The notes under the pieces: model-generated | Told to the model about the DNA's origin: nothing | What the model saw: the letters and a program-made list of their open reading frames with translations, nothing else | Database searches by the model: none | Shown here: positions 35,510-43,874 of the stretch, piece after piece | Layout of the letters: every line of letters starts with the position of its first letter | How positions within the stretch are numbered: position 1 is the stretch's first letter | Assembly: GCF_005473905.2 (NCBI RefSeq) | Contig: NZ_CP061336.1 | Location: forward strand, 1,286,501-1,350,500 | Reading direction: 5' to 3' | Source: Ruminiclostridium herbifermentans | Lineage (GTDB): Bacteria > Bacillota > Clostridia > Acetivibrionales > DSM-1351 | Length of the DNA: 64,000 nucleotides | Program-made: the position numbers and the translations under genes

Positions 35510-37161
35510 AGTCAGGCAAAAAACCATTAAGTATATGGCTACTCATAACCTTTGCTATATTAGGCTTATTTATAATTTTTGTAGTTTTTCCAATTGTGCT
35601 TATTTTGTATAAGAGTATTATAATGGAAGATGGAAGTATAAGTTTTGCTTATTTTGCAAAATTTTTCTCAAAGAAGTTTTATTGGAGTACATTGATTAAT
35701 AGTTTTAAGGTTACAATTGCTTCTACCTTAGTGTCAGCTGTATTAGGACTGATTATGGCTTATGTACTAAGAAGCGTAAAGATTAAAGGAAGCAAGTATT
35801 TAAATATCCTCATTGTTATATCATATCTGTCACCTCCATTTATTGGAGCTTATGCATGGGTACAGCTCCTTGGAAGAAACGGATTTATAACAAGAATTTT
35901 AAATTCTATATTTCATGTACAATTAGGCGGTATTTATGGATTTGCAGGTATTGTACTTGTTTTCTCCTTGCAATCCTTCCCATTAGTTTATATGTATGTC
36001 TCAGGTGCATTGAAAAACTTAGATAATTCTTTAAATGAAGCGGCTGAAAGTCTTGGTTGTACTGTATTTCAAAGAGTATGGAGAATTATAGTTCCTTTAG
36101 TAACTCCAACTTTATTAGCCAGTTCCTTGTTGGTTTTCATGCGTGTATTTTCCGACTTTGGTACACCAATGCTAATTGGAGAGGGTTATAAGACATTCCC
36201 AGTATTGCTCTATAGCCAGTTTATGGGCGAAGTAAATACGGATGCTCATTTTGCTGCTGCACTTTGTGTTATTGTAATTGCAATTACATTAATTATGTTC
36301 TTCTTACAAAAATTCATCGGAAATCGTCTAACATATTCTATGTCAGCTCTAAAACCGATGGAAGCAGAAAATGCAACTGGGGTCCGTAACATCCTTGCTC
36401 ACTTTTTTGTATATGCGGTTGTTCTAGTTGCAATTTTACCGCAGTTAACAGTAATGGTTACTTCTTTCTTAGAGACAAGAGGTGCTTCTTATACCGGACA
36501 ATTTACTTTACAAAATTATAAGAACATCTTGATGCCAAAGAATGCTATTACAATAATCAACACATATAAATTTGGATTGATTGCAATACTTTTAGTTGTG
36601 GTTATAGGAGTATTAGTATCGTATTTGACTGTAAGAAAGCCGTCATTCTTAACATCCATACTAGACACCTTGACCATGTTCCCTTATATTATACCGGGAT
36701 CGGTATTAGGTATTTCATTTCTATATGCATTTAATAAAAATCCATTGCTTTTAAGCGGTACAGCAACAATTATTATTATTTCTTTGTGTATCAGAAGAAT
36801 GCCTTATACAATTCGTTCTAGTACAGCTATTATCGGACAGATTAGTCCAAGTATCGAAGAGGCTGCAGTCAGCTTAGGAACTACAGAGATGAAATCCTTT
36901 ATAAAGATTACGGTACCTATGATGATGGCAGGTGTGCTATCTGGTGCAATTATGAGTTGGATTACTCTTATTAGTGAGTTAAGTTCTTCTATTATTCTAT
37001 ATACTAGTAGAACTCAGACTTTGACAGTAGCAATTTATGCAGAAGTTATCCGTAGTAATTTTGGAAATGCAGCTGCATATTCAACCATTTTGACAATTAC
37101 CAGTATTGTATCATTGCTAATATTCTTTAAGGTATCAGGAAACAATGATATTAGTGTATAA
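35506..37161 (+). CDS. ABC transporter permease, fused double type (FbpB-like)
   Basis: 551 residues made of two homologous membrane halves of about six helices each, as in FbpB/AfuB permeases that need no second permease. Each half has an EAA loop: NEAAESLGCTVFQRVWRIIV near residue 178 and EEAAVSLGTTEMKSFIKITV near 452. GGGAGG lies before ATG 35506, which overlaps the ATPase stop by four bases. It completes the three-gene importer and is followed by a strong terminator. Confidence 0.92.
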   Translation: MKSGKKPLSIWLLITFAILGLFIIFVVFPIVLILYKSIIMEDGSISFAYFAKFFSKKFYWSTLINSFKVTIASTLVSAVLGLIMAYVLRSVKIKGSKYLNILIVISYLSPPFIGAYAWVQLLGRNGFITRILNSIFHVQLGGIYGFAGIVLVFSLQSFPLVYMYVSGALKNLDNSLNEAAESLGCTVFQRVWRIIVPLVTPTLLASSLLVFMRVFSDFGTPMLIGEGYKTFPVLLYSQFMGEVNTDAHFAAALCVIVIAITLIMFFLQKFIGNRLTYSMSALKPMEAENATGVRNILAHFFVYAVVLVAILPQLTVMVTSFLETRGASYTGQFTLQNYKNILMPKNAITIINTYKFGLIAILLVVVIGVLVSYLTVRKPSFLTSILDTLTMFPYIIPGSVLGISFLYAFNKNPLLLSGTATIIIISLCIRRMPYTIRSSTAIIGQISPSIEEAAVSLGTTEMKSFIKITVPMMMAGVLSGAIMSWITLISELSSSIILYTSRTQTLTVAIYAEVIRSNFGNAAAYSTILTITSIVSLLIFFKVSGNNDISV

Positions 37162-37178
37162 GTAAAATAAATTTATCA

Positions 37179-37223
37179 AATAACAATATATCATAGTGAA
37201 AGCTATGATATATTGTTATTTTT
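37179..37223 (+). terminator. Terminator between importer and two-component genes
   Basis: Eighteen perfect pairs, AATAACAATATATCATAG (37179-37196) with CTATGATATATTGTTATT (37203-37220), six-base loop, then TTTG. The sensor gene starts 34 bases later, so it may be reached by readthrough or have its own promoter inside this spacer. Confidence 0.8.
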
Positions 37224-37256
37224 GCTAAATATTTTTAAGATTAGAGAGGATTCTAT

Positions 37257-38981
37257 ATGGCTGCCAATGGATATAGAAGATATGTACAGAAATCAATTTT
37301 CCGCTATATGTTTTCTATTATATTATTGCTTTTTATATTAGTTTTTGCATTTCTGATCATTAATATGATATGGCTTACCAGAGTAGAAAGCCAGAGAAAT
37401 AATACAAAAATTGCAAAGGTATTAAATCAGGAAATAGAAAAATACAAGGAAGGATTAAGTGCTTTTGCTACTGATTATAATATAATTAATGTATGTAAGC
37501 AGCAATCAAATGAACAGACTGTGAAAGCTAATCGCATGCTCTATGATTTTTCTAATTCAAGGGAAATTGGTGGGTTATTTATTCTTGTAGACTTACAAGG
37601 AAACATAGTTTCCTCAAATCTTTATAAAGATAATCAAAATATATTTTTGCAAAGCTTTCTTAGTAAAAGTTTAATTAAACATATGCTCAATGGGCCTGAA
37701 AAAATATTTATTGTTCCAAGTGGGCTGAATTATTCCTATAGTCAGACAGGAGATTTGATATTAAGCCGTACGATTATGGACGGAGGAAAAGTAGTTGGTT
37801 TTTTGTTCTTTGACTTGCTCGATGAAGAAATATATCAATCTGTATACAAATACAACTTAGATGATGTGATTCTTACCGACCAATATAATAACTTGATTTT
37901 TTCTATTGGAAGGCAAAGTGAGAGTTTCATGGGAAAATATACTGTTGTAAACTCTCAATTTGAAAAAAAACAATCTACTACTACCAATATTAATGGAAAA
38001 TATTATCTCATAATAAGGAATCCTATTAGTTATAGTGAATTATATCTTTATACATTGGTTTCTATAAATTTTCAACTCAGTCTTTTTCGGTATGCTATTT
38101 TGTTTCTTATAGTTGTTGGATTGATAATGCTCATAATGCTCAAACCTTTAGCTGTACTAATTACTAATAAGAACTTATATGCGATAGACGAACTTAGGAA
38201 TGCTGTTATAAATATGGGAAAAGGTAATATGGAATACTCACTACGTCCGCATGTTTTTGAAGAATTTCAGGAACTACATGATACTTTCCGGCAAATGGTG
38301 CTGCAACGTGAAGAACTTCAAAAAAAGAACAGTGAATTAATAGAAAGAAAAAGAGTAATGGAAATAAAACAGCTGGAAGAGCAGATTAATCCTCATTTTG
38401 TTTTTAATGTATTAGAAACTCTTCGTTATCAGGTTTTGATTGATGCTAAAAAAGCTTCTGAGATGATTATGTCCTTTGCTAATATTATGCGTTATAACAT
38501 ATATTATGGCGATACTATTGTACCTCTTAAGACGGACATTGAGTATGTGAAGGATTATTTATTATTACAAAAGATGCGTTATAATCGTCGCTTGACATAT
38601 AGCATTGACATCCCGAAAGAACTTTTAGATTTTAAAGTTCCCAAATTAGTGATTCAGCCAATTGTAGAAAATTCATTAAAACATGGTATGAAGAATGTTG
38701 ATTCTATTCATGTAAAGATTACTGCTTTTATTGAAGATGATTGCTTCAAGCTTATTGTACAGGATAATGGAACGGGAATAGAATCAGAAATACTGGATAG
38801 ATTAATAGAAGATTTAGAAAAAGAAGATGTGTCGAAAGAGCACATTGGAATGTATAATTCTCACCGAGTTGTCCGACTGCTATATGGACAACCCTACGGG
38901 TTAAAAATAGAAAGTACCTACGGAAAAGGGACATTGGTAACAATTATCCTTCCAATAAATGAGAGGAACGACAATGTATAA
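37257..38981 (+). CDS. Sensor histidine kinase, YesM/LytS-type
   Basis: 574-residue membrane kinase. Helix 1 is at residues ~16-38, an extracellular sensor region follows to ~275, helix 2 is at ~276-298, then a HAMP-like linker. The His_kinase domain has EEQINPHFVFNVLE with the phospho-accepting His380. The ATPase domain has the N-box IVENSLKHGM near 467 and DNGTGIE near 503. AGAGAGGA precedes ATG 37257. Its stop overlaps the response-regulator start by eight bases. The extracellular domain may sense the importer's ligand, or the loaded binding protein; that is inference from context. Confidence 0.9.
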   Translation: MAANGYRRYVQKSIFRYMFSIILLLFILVFAFLIINMIWLTRVESQRNNTKIAKVLNQEIEKYKEGLSAFATDYNIINVCKQQSNEQTVKANRMLYDFSNSREIGGLFILVDLQGNIVSSNLYKDNQNIFLQSFLSKSLIKHMLNGPEKIFIVPSGLNYSYSQTGDLILSRTIMDGGKVVGFLFFDLLDEEIYQSVYKYNLDDVILTDQYNNLIFSIGRQSESFMGKYTVVNSQFEKKQSTTTNINGKYYLIIRNPISYSELYLYTLVSINFQLSLFRYAILFLIVVGLIMLIMLKPLAVLITNKNLYAIDELRNAVINMGKGNMEYSLRPHVFEEFQELHDTFRQMVLQREELQKKNSELIERKRVMEIKQLEEQINPHFVFNVLETLRYQVLIDAKKASEMIMSFANIMRYNIYYGDTIVPLKTDIEYVKDYLLLQKMRYNRRLTYSIDIPKELLDFKVPKLVIQPIVENSLKHGMKNVDSIHVKITAFIEDDCFKLIVQDNGTGIESEILDRLIEDLEKEDVSKEHIGMYNSHRVVRLLYGQPYGLKIESTYGKGTLVTIILPINERNDNV

Positions 38982-39747
38982 GGTATTGATTGTAGAAGAT
39001 GAAGATATTATGCGGAAAGGCTTAATGTTTATGCCTAATTGGCAAGAGGTTGATTGTATTGTAGTAGGTGAAGCAGCAAATGGGCAAGAAGGTTTGGAGA
39101 AAATTAAACAACTCCAGCCAGACATTGTTATTGTAGATATGAATATGCCAGTAATGGGTGGCTTGGAAATGTTGGAAAAAAGTATTAGAGAAAACAGATA
39201 TGATGCTATAATAGTATCTGGCTATGGAGAATTTGAATATGCAAGAAGAGGAATTAGCTTGGGTGTTTCAGAATACCTGCTAAAGCCAGTTGATTATTCC
39301 AAACTGTATGAGGCCATTCGGAAAATTCAAGCCAAGAGAAATACTGATACGAAAATTCAGAATGCAATTCGCCAAATTGATGTGGAAAAGAAAAAGTATG
39401 GAATTTTAGAATTTGAAGAGAAAAAAACAGGAAATCGTTATGTAGATTTAATGATTCAAGAAATTCATAATAATTATTCTACACGACTGGTTCTTTCTGA
39501 TATTAGTGAGAAATGTAAAGCATCTTGCACATATTTAAACGTAAAATTTAAGGAAGAAACAGGGTATACATTTAATGATTATTTAAACAGATACCGCATT
39601 CAAAAAGCAGTTGATTTGTTAAGAGAAAATGTGCATAAAATTTATGAAATTGCAGAAATGGTTGGCTTTTCTGATTATAAATATTTTATAAAGGTTTTTA
39701 AAAAATATACTGGTAGTTCTCCAGCTCGTTTCATAGAGAATAACTAA
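38974..39747 (+). CDS. Response regulator, YesN-type with AraC DNA-binding domain
   Basis: 257 residues: receiver domain 1-120 with the acidic pocket (VEDED near 8-12), phosphorylated Asp55 in IVDMNMP and Lys in LLKPVD near 105, then a C-terminal AraC/XylS domain with two helix-turn-helix units (LSDISEKCKASCTYLNVKFK and IAEMVGFSDYKYFIKVFKKY). GAGAGGAA fits ATG 38974; the in-frame ATG at 38959 lies further inside the kinase gene. It probably activates the importer operon directly upstream. Confidence 0.9.
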   Translation: MYKVLIVEDEDIMRKGLMFMPNWQEVDCIVVGEAANGQEGLEKIKQLQPDIVIVDMNMPVMGGLEMLEKSIRENRYDAIIVSGYGEFEYARRGISLGVSEYLLKPVDYSKLYEAIRKIQAKRNTDTKIQNAIRQIDVEKKKYGILEFEEKKTGNRYVDLMIQEIHNNYSTRLVLSDISEKCKASCTYLNVKFKEETGYTFNDYLNRYRIQKAVDLLRENVHKIYEIAEMVGFSDYKYFIKVFKKYTGSSPARFIENN

Positions 39748-40115
39748 TTTGATAGACTGCTCTTTGTATAGAAGGGTGGCGCCCATATTTTATGTTATGT
39801 GAACAATGGTTAATCAAATATCATATAGGCATTAAAGTAAAATATTAAAACGATTAGAACAGATAAATTAATAAAACAAAAGGCACAGGAGCTACAAAAA
39901 ACAGCTCTTAATTTTTTGTTAGTACTCATATGGTCTTGAAGGGATCAATTAAACAATGATACAGATTAAAACTTTTTGTGGACGTTTATAGTTTGTAGAA
40001 TTATAATAACAGTAATTATAATATTTTACATATAAAGTATGAAATGTGTCTATTTGTATTTGATTTTGTAGAATAAGAAGTATTTTAAGTGAAAGCTAAA
40101 AAGGAGTAATATGAT
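39748..40115 (+). other. Intergenic region with a terminator
   Basis: Contains the terminator at 39887-39917 and otherwise AT-rich sequence without an ORF. AAGGAG near 40100 is the ribosome site of the next, broken gene. Confidence 0.45.
39887..39917 (+). terminator. Terminator after the two-component genes
   Basis: AGGAGCT (39887-39893) pairs with AGCTCTT (39903-39909), including one G-U, followed by AATTTTTTG. Confidence 0.55.
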
Positions 40116-40539
40116 ATGGTTGATATGTTTAGTCTGTGGGGACTTACTGGTGTAACAGCAACTGAAATATATAGATTTATCAGTGATAAAAAAGCAAATT
40201 CCAGTGATGTCTTTAAAAAGTTTTCAAAAGGAATAGAAAAAACTAGCAGAATAAATCTGATAGACCAGATGTATGTTGTAAATAATTTGACGAAGGATAA
40301 CCATGGATACTTTTTCCTTAGGGATAAGAGCGGAAGTGAAACTCAATGTATTTATACTGTTAAGTTTTAGTGAGAATGCTGATAGTGACAGTACAGTTCA
40401 TTATGATGAATATGTATTTGATATTCCTCAAACAGAAATTGGCAAATACTCACTTTATGGAACCTTTGTTACAAGTGGATTATTTACAGAGGGAAATTGA
40501 CAAGTAACATTTTCTATTGAAGAAAAAAAGTATAATTGA
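40116..40539 (+). pseudogene. Small unknown gene, frameshifted and with a premature stop
   Basis: AAAAAGGAG precedes ATG 40116. The first frame (starts MVDMFSLWGLTGVTATEIYR) stops at 40368-40370 just after CIYTVKF. Removing one T from the run at 40365-40368 joins it to a second frame that continues SENADSDSTVHYDEYVFDIP. That frame meets TGA at 40498-40500, where TGG would be expected (GN-stop-QVTFSIEEKKYN), and ends at TGA 40537-40539. The restored protein would be about 140 residues, beta-rich in its second half. I recognise no family. Confidence 0.7.
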
Positions 40540-40580
40540 CTTAGGTAAGAAATATTTAATTTTAAGGAGAGTGAACGAAA

Positions 40581-41036
40581 ATGACATTATTAAAAAATCC
40601 AAAAATGAATGTGTTTTATATATCTATGATTTCTGCATTATATGCGTTTTTGTTTATTTTTACATCAAATCATATTGAATTTAATAGACTTATATCGCAT
40701 CCTAATACACTAAATAGTTGGTTTTGGAACATGTGGTCAGAGTTCATAGCCAATGGCAATATGAAATATTTTGGCTATGTAATAATTATTTTGACTATTG
40801 TAATTATAATGTTAATTTTATTTGGAAAGAAAAAATATGATGAGTATCAGGTTAATATTTTAGCACGAAGCTTGATAGTAGCCTTTACAATTACAGTCCT
40901 AATACTACCTGTAGCTTTAATTCTAATTTTAAGCGATCCAAACTATGCGATTGAAACAATGTTTATGCTTCTTACTATCCAATGGCTTAGTACATTAATT
41001 GTGGATTTAGTTTATTCGGTAAAGTATTTCAAATAG
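40581..41036 (+). CDS. Hypothetical four-helix membrane protein
   Basis: 151 residues with four hydrophobic segments (about 10-28, 60-80, 92-115, 122-146) joined by short polar loops; a DUF-type membrane protein without recognised motifs. AAGGAG lies before ATG 40581. It is 41 bases after the broken gene and may have been co-transcribed with it. No function can be proposed. Confidence 0.7.
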   Translation: MTLLKNPKMNVFYISMISALYAFLFIFTSNHIEFNRLISHPNTLNSWFWNMWSEFIANGNMKYFGYVIIILTIVIIMLILFGKKKYDEYQVNILARSLIVAFTITVLILPVALILILSDPNYAIETMFMLLTIQWLSTLIVDLVYSVKYFK

Positions 41037-41160
41037 TATTCTATAATAGATATTAAACTTATATTCTTAAATATCAAACTAATTAGAAAAAAAGTCGGAC
41101 AATTCTAAAACACATATGCTACTATATTTCTATCTTAAGATATTATAGGAGCGCTTCTTT

Positions 41161-42516
41161 ATGAACTATTATGAACGAATACAAAAATCTATTGATTACA
41201 TTGAAAGCAATATCGAAAATAAAATTGACTTAAATCAGGCTGCCAGGGAAGCCTTTATGTCACAGTCAAACTACTACAGGATATTTTTTGCTCTTGTAGG
41301 CTATTCTGTAAAGGAGTATATAAGGCTACGGAGAATTAGCCTCGCAGCTTCAGAACTACGTAGCAGTGATATTAGAATTATGGATATTGCTGTTAAATAT
41401 GATTTTGATAGTCAGGACTCATTTTCAAGAGCATTTAAACGTATCACAAGATTTTTGCCTAGTGAGTGGAGATATCAGCAGACAGAATTTAGTTTTAAAA
41501 GGATGAGTGTTTTGGATAAATATTTTGAGATTCAGGATAGTGAATTGCTTGAAAAGTATCCGGATATTAAGGTGCTGAAGAAGCTTGAGCCAGTAAGAGT
41601 GGCGTATTACTGTTATTATGGAACAAATCCTGAAAATGGCGCATTTAAGGTTGTTAGTGAATGGCTGAAAAATAGTGGATTGGATATGGAGAAAGATGGT
41701 TTAAGAATATTTGGTTATAACAACCCAAGTCCGACATCCCCAACACAGACAGAGTATGGGTATGAGGTTTGTGTTACAATAAATGACTCAATTCAAGTAG
41801 TTGATGAGAATGTCAAAACTAAGGTTTTAGAGGGTGGCCTTTATGCTGTTACTGGAATTAAGCGAGATGGGAATTGCGATGTAGGTGAAGAAATAATGAA
41901 GGCGTGGCAACGCTTTCAAAATTGGCTTCAAGATAGTAAATATGCTTTTGGTGGACATCAGTGGCTAGAGGAACATTTGGGTTTTGATGATGAGTTTAAT
42001 CACGTTGGTGGAGTAGATTTATATATGCCAATTGTGGAGAGGGGAGAGGTAGATACTACAAAGACTTTTGTTGATGTAGAACCAATGTGGACAGCTTCAT
42101 ATAAAGTTACTGGTAAGGATGCTATTGAAAAAGGGCGCAAGTACTTTTTGAATTGGGCAAAGAAGCAAGGCTTGTTCAAGGATGGTAAAAAGCATAGATT
42201 TTTTGCTTATTATAATCATGATAGGATGGGTCAGGAAGATTTTTTCTATAAAATACATGTGACAGTTGATAAGGATTTTGCAGCTAATGATGAAAATATT
42301 GAATTAGAGCAATTTAATGGCGGTCACTATGCCGTTATAAAAACAAAATTCAAATATAATGGTGGGGCTTGGAGTGAATTTATTTACTGGATTTCAAAAA
42401 ACTCAGAATATTCCATTGGGGACTGGTGGTTTTTTGAAGAATACATGATTGACAAGCCAGTAATTGAAATGGACACTGAAATGTTACTACATATGCCTAT
42501 AAAGTTAAGAGTATAA
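41161..42516 (+). CDS. AraC-family regulator with tandem GyrI-like effector domains
   Basis: 451 residues. N-terminal AraC/XylS DNA-binding domain (residues ~5-105; two helix-turn-helix units, LNQAAREAFMSQSNYYRIFF and IMDIAVKYDFDSQDSFSRAF). Two successive GyrI/Rob-like small-molecule-binding domains then follow (~130-285 and ~300-450), each with the typical opening (PVRVAYYCYYGTNPE; EPMWTASYKVTGK) and a GG[LH]YAV strand. One such domain is normal; two in tandem is less common and suggests internal duplication. TAGGAG is upstream of ATG 41161. It is probably a drug- or metabolite-responsive activator; target unknown. Confidence 0.82.
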   Translation: MNYYERIQKSIDYIESNIENKIDLNQAAREAFMSQSNYYRIFFALVGYSVKEYIRLRRISLAASELRSSDIRIMDIAVKYDFDSQDSFSRAFKRITRFLPSEWRYQQTEFSFKRMSVLDKYFEIQDSELLEKYPDIKVLKKLEPVRVAYYCYYGTNPENGAFKVVSEWLKNSGLDMEKDGLRIFGYNNPSPTSPTQTEYGYEVCVTINDSIQVVDENVKTKVLEGGLYAVTGIKRDGNCDVGEEIMKAWQRFQNWLQDSKYAFGGHQWLEEHLGFDDEFNHVGGVDLYMPIVERGEVDTTKTFVDVEPMWTASYKVTGKDAIEKGRKYFLNWAKKQGLFKDGKKHRFFAYYNHDRMGQEDFFYKIHVTVDKDFAANDENIELEQFNGGHYAVIKTKFKYNGGAWSEFIYWISKNSEYSIGDWWFFEEYMIDKPVIEMDTEMLLHMPIKLRV

Positions 42517-42535
42517 GGACGTTATGATCATAGCC

Positions 42536-42584
42536 AATATAAAATGATATAAATAATACAATTCTCATTATCAGCTAACCGTTT
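42536..42584 (+). repeat. 50-bp dispersed repeat, copy 2
   Basis: Matches 15593-15643 almost base for base, including the identical stretch AATACAATTCTCATTATCAG. It lies just after the AraC-type gene. Confidence 0.7.
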
Positions 42585-42620
42585 AAATTGATATTGGGGG
42601 TTGTATTTTTTTATTTTTTG
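42555..42620 (+). terminator. Terminator of the AraC-type gene
   Basis: AATACAA (42555-42561) pairs with TTGTATT (42601-42607), followed by TTTTTATTTTTTG. It uses the same left arm as the terminator after reverse rubrerythrin. Confidence 0.5.
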
Positions 42621-42945
42621 ATATTTGATGCTTTTAAATATATTTAATTGAATTTATTCCTGTTTCAAGTGATAATGGGTTTTGACTTCTATGAGGTCAT
42701 TCTCTAGGAAAGACTTAAAATTTAACTAAATTTATGAGTGGTTTAACTTTTTAGGATAGTTAGTTGGAAGTGAATAAAATAATTAAAAAATAGAAGGAAA
42801 ATAGAGGAAGAGTAGAGAATAGATACCTAATTGTACAAAAATAGAGGCTGATAAAATAAATTTTACCTTTGAGATAGGTACAATTCTATGTAATCAAACC
42901 ATAATATTGTGCAAAGTGAATATAGTATTGTGAGGAAGTTTTAGA
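42621..42945 (+). other. AT-rich intergenic region
   Basis: No ORF or clear promoter. AATTGTAC near 42830 and GTACAATT near 42879 are complementary and could form a stem. GAGGAAG near 42933 is the ribosome site of the FkbM gene. Confidence 0.35.
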
Positions 42946-43863
42946 ATGAATAAAGAAATAGCTAAAAACTTGTTGAAAGCTATTGTTTATTTCTTAAAAA
43001 AAAGAAATCATTTTTCAGTACTACAGGCTAAGTATCTATTTTATGATTTTGTTGGTGCCAAGAAAGAATTAAAGGCATTAAGAATTGATACTCTTAAATC
43101 ATACGTTGGGCTTAAGGAAAATTTAAACCATTATATCTTTGATGATCTTCTATTTATTAAAACAGAAGAAAAGTTAATAGAGGCTGTTGTTGGTATGTGT
43201 TTGGATATTTTTTTAAAAGACAATTTTTATAGATTACAAAATGAAACATTGAGAGAAAATATTCAAGATGAACCAAAATTCTATTTTTATAATGAAGGAC
43301 CATATGAAATTGAAGAAGTTCAAGTAAATGCTAATGATATTGTAATAGATGCTGGAGCTAACATGGGGATGTTCTCTATTTTAGCAGCTAAAAAGGGGGC
43401 AAAAGTCTATGCTTTTGAGCCGCAGGCTGTATTTTTAAATTATCTCAATCAAAATTGTAAACTTAATTCTTTAGAAGGAAATATAAGCATTTATAATTTT
43501 GCTGTAAGTTCACATGAATGTGAAACTTCTTTATCTGTAAACAGAGATAACTTACTTTCAGCAAGTATTAATATAGATAGAAAGGGTCATTTTGAGACTG
43601 TTAAATGTATATCTATAGATAATTGGGTTGCTACAAACCATATTCCCAGAATTGATTTCATAAAAGCAGATATTGAAGGTGCAGAAAGGCTATTAATAGA
43701 TGGAGCAAAATATACAATACAGAAATTTAAACCTCAAATGGCTATAGCGACTTATCATTTGGATGATGATAAGGAAGTGATCAAAAGAAAAATTCTTGAT
43801 ATATGTCCTGATTATAGAATAATTCAAACAGGCTTTGTCTTATTTGCATATTATATTAAATAA
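42946..43863 (+). CDS. FkbM-family methyltransferase
   Basis: 305 residues. The SAM-dependent methyltransferase domain occupies about 115-290: motif I VIDAGANMGMFSILA near 132-146, the acidic residue in AFEPQ near 155, and the FkbM hallmark IDFIKADIEGAERLLIDGA near 237-255. An N-terminal helical region (~110 residues) is not recognised. Family members O-methylate sugars or small molecules. GAGGAAG precedes ATG 42946. The next gene, also with a methyltransferase domain, follows after 11 bases, so the two form an operon that may modify a surface glycan. Confidence 0.85.
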   Translation: MNKEIAKNLLKAIVYFLKKRNHFSVLQAKYLFYDFVGAKKELKALRIDTLKSYVGLKENLNHYIFDDLLFIKTEEKLIEAVVGMCLDIFLKDNFYRLQNETLRENIQDEPKFYFYNEGPYEIEEVQVNANDIVIDAGANMGMFSILAAKKGAKVYAFEPQAVFLNYLNQNCKLNSLEGNISIYNFAVSSHECETSLSVNRDNLLSASINIDRKGHFETVKCISIDNWVATNHIPRIDFIKADIEGAERLLIDGAKYTIQKFKPQMAIATYHLDDDKEVIKRKILDICPDYRIIQTGFVLFAYYIK

Positions 43864-43874
43864 GGAGTAGTCTT

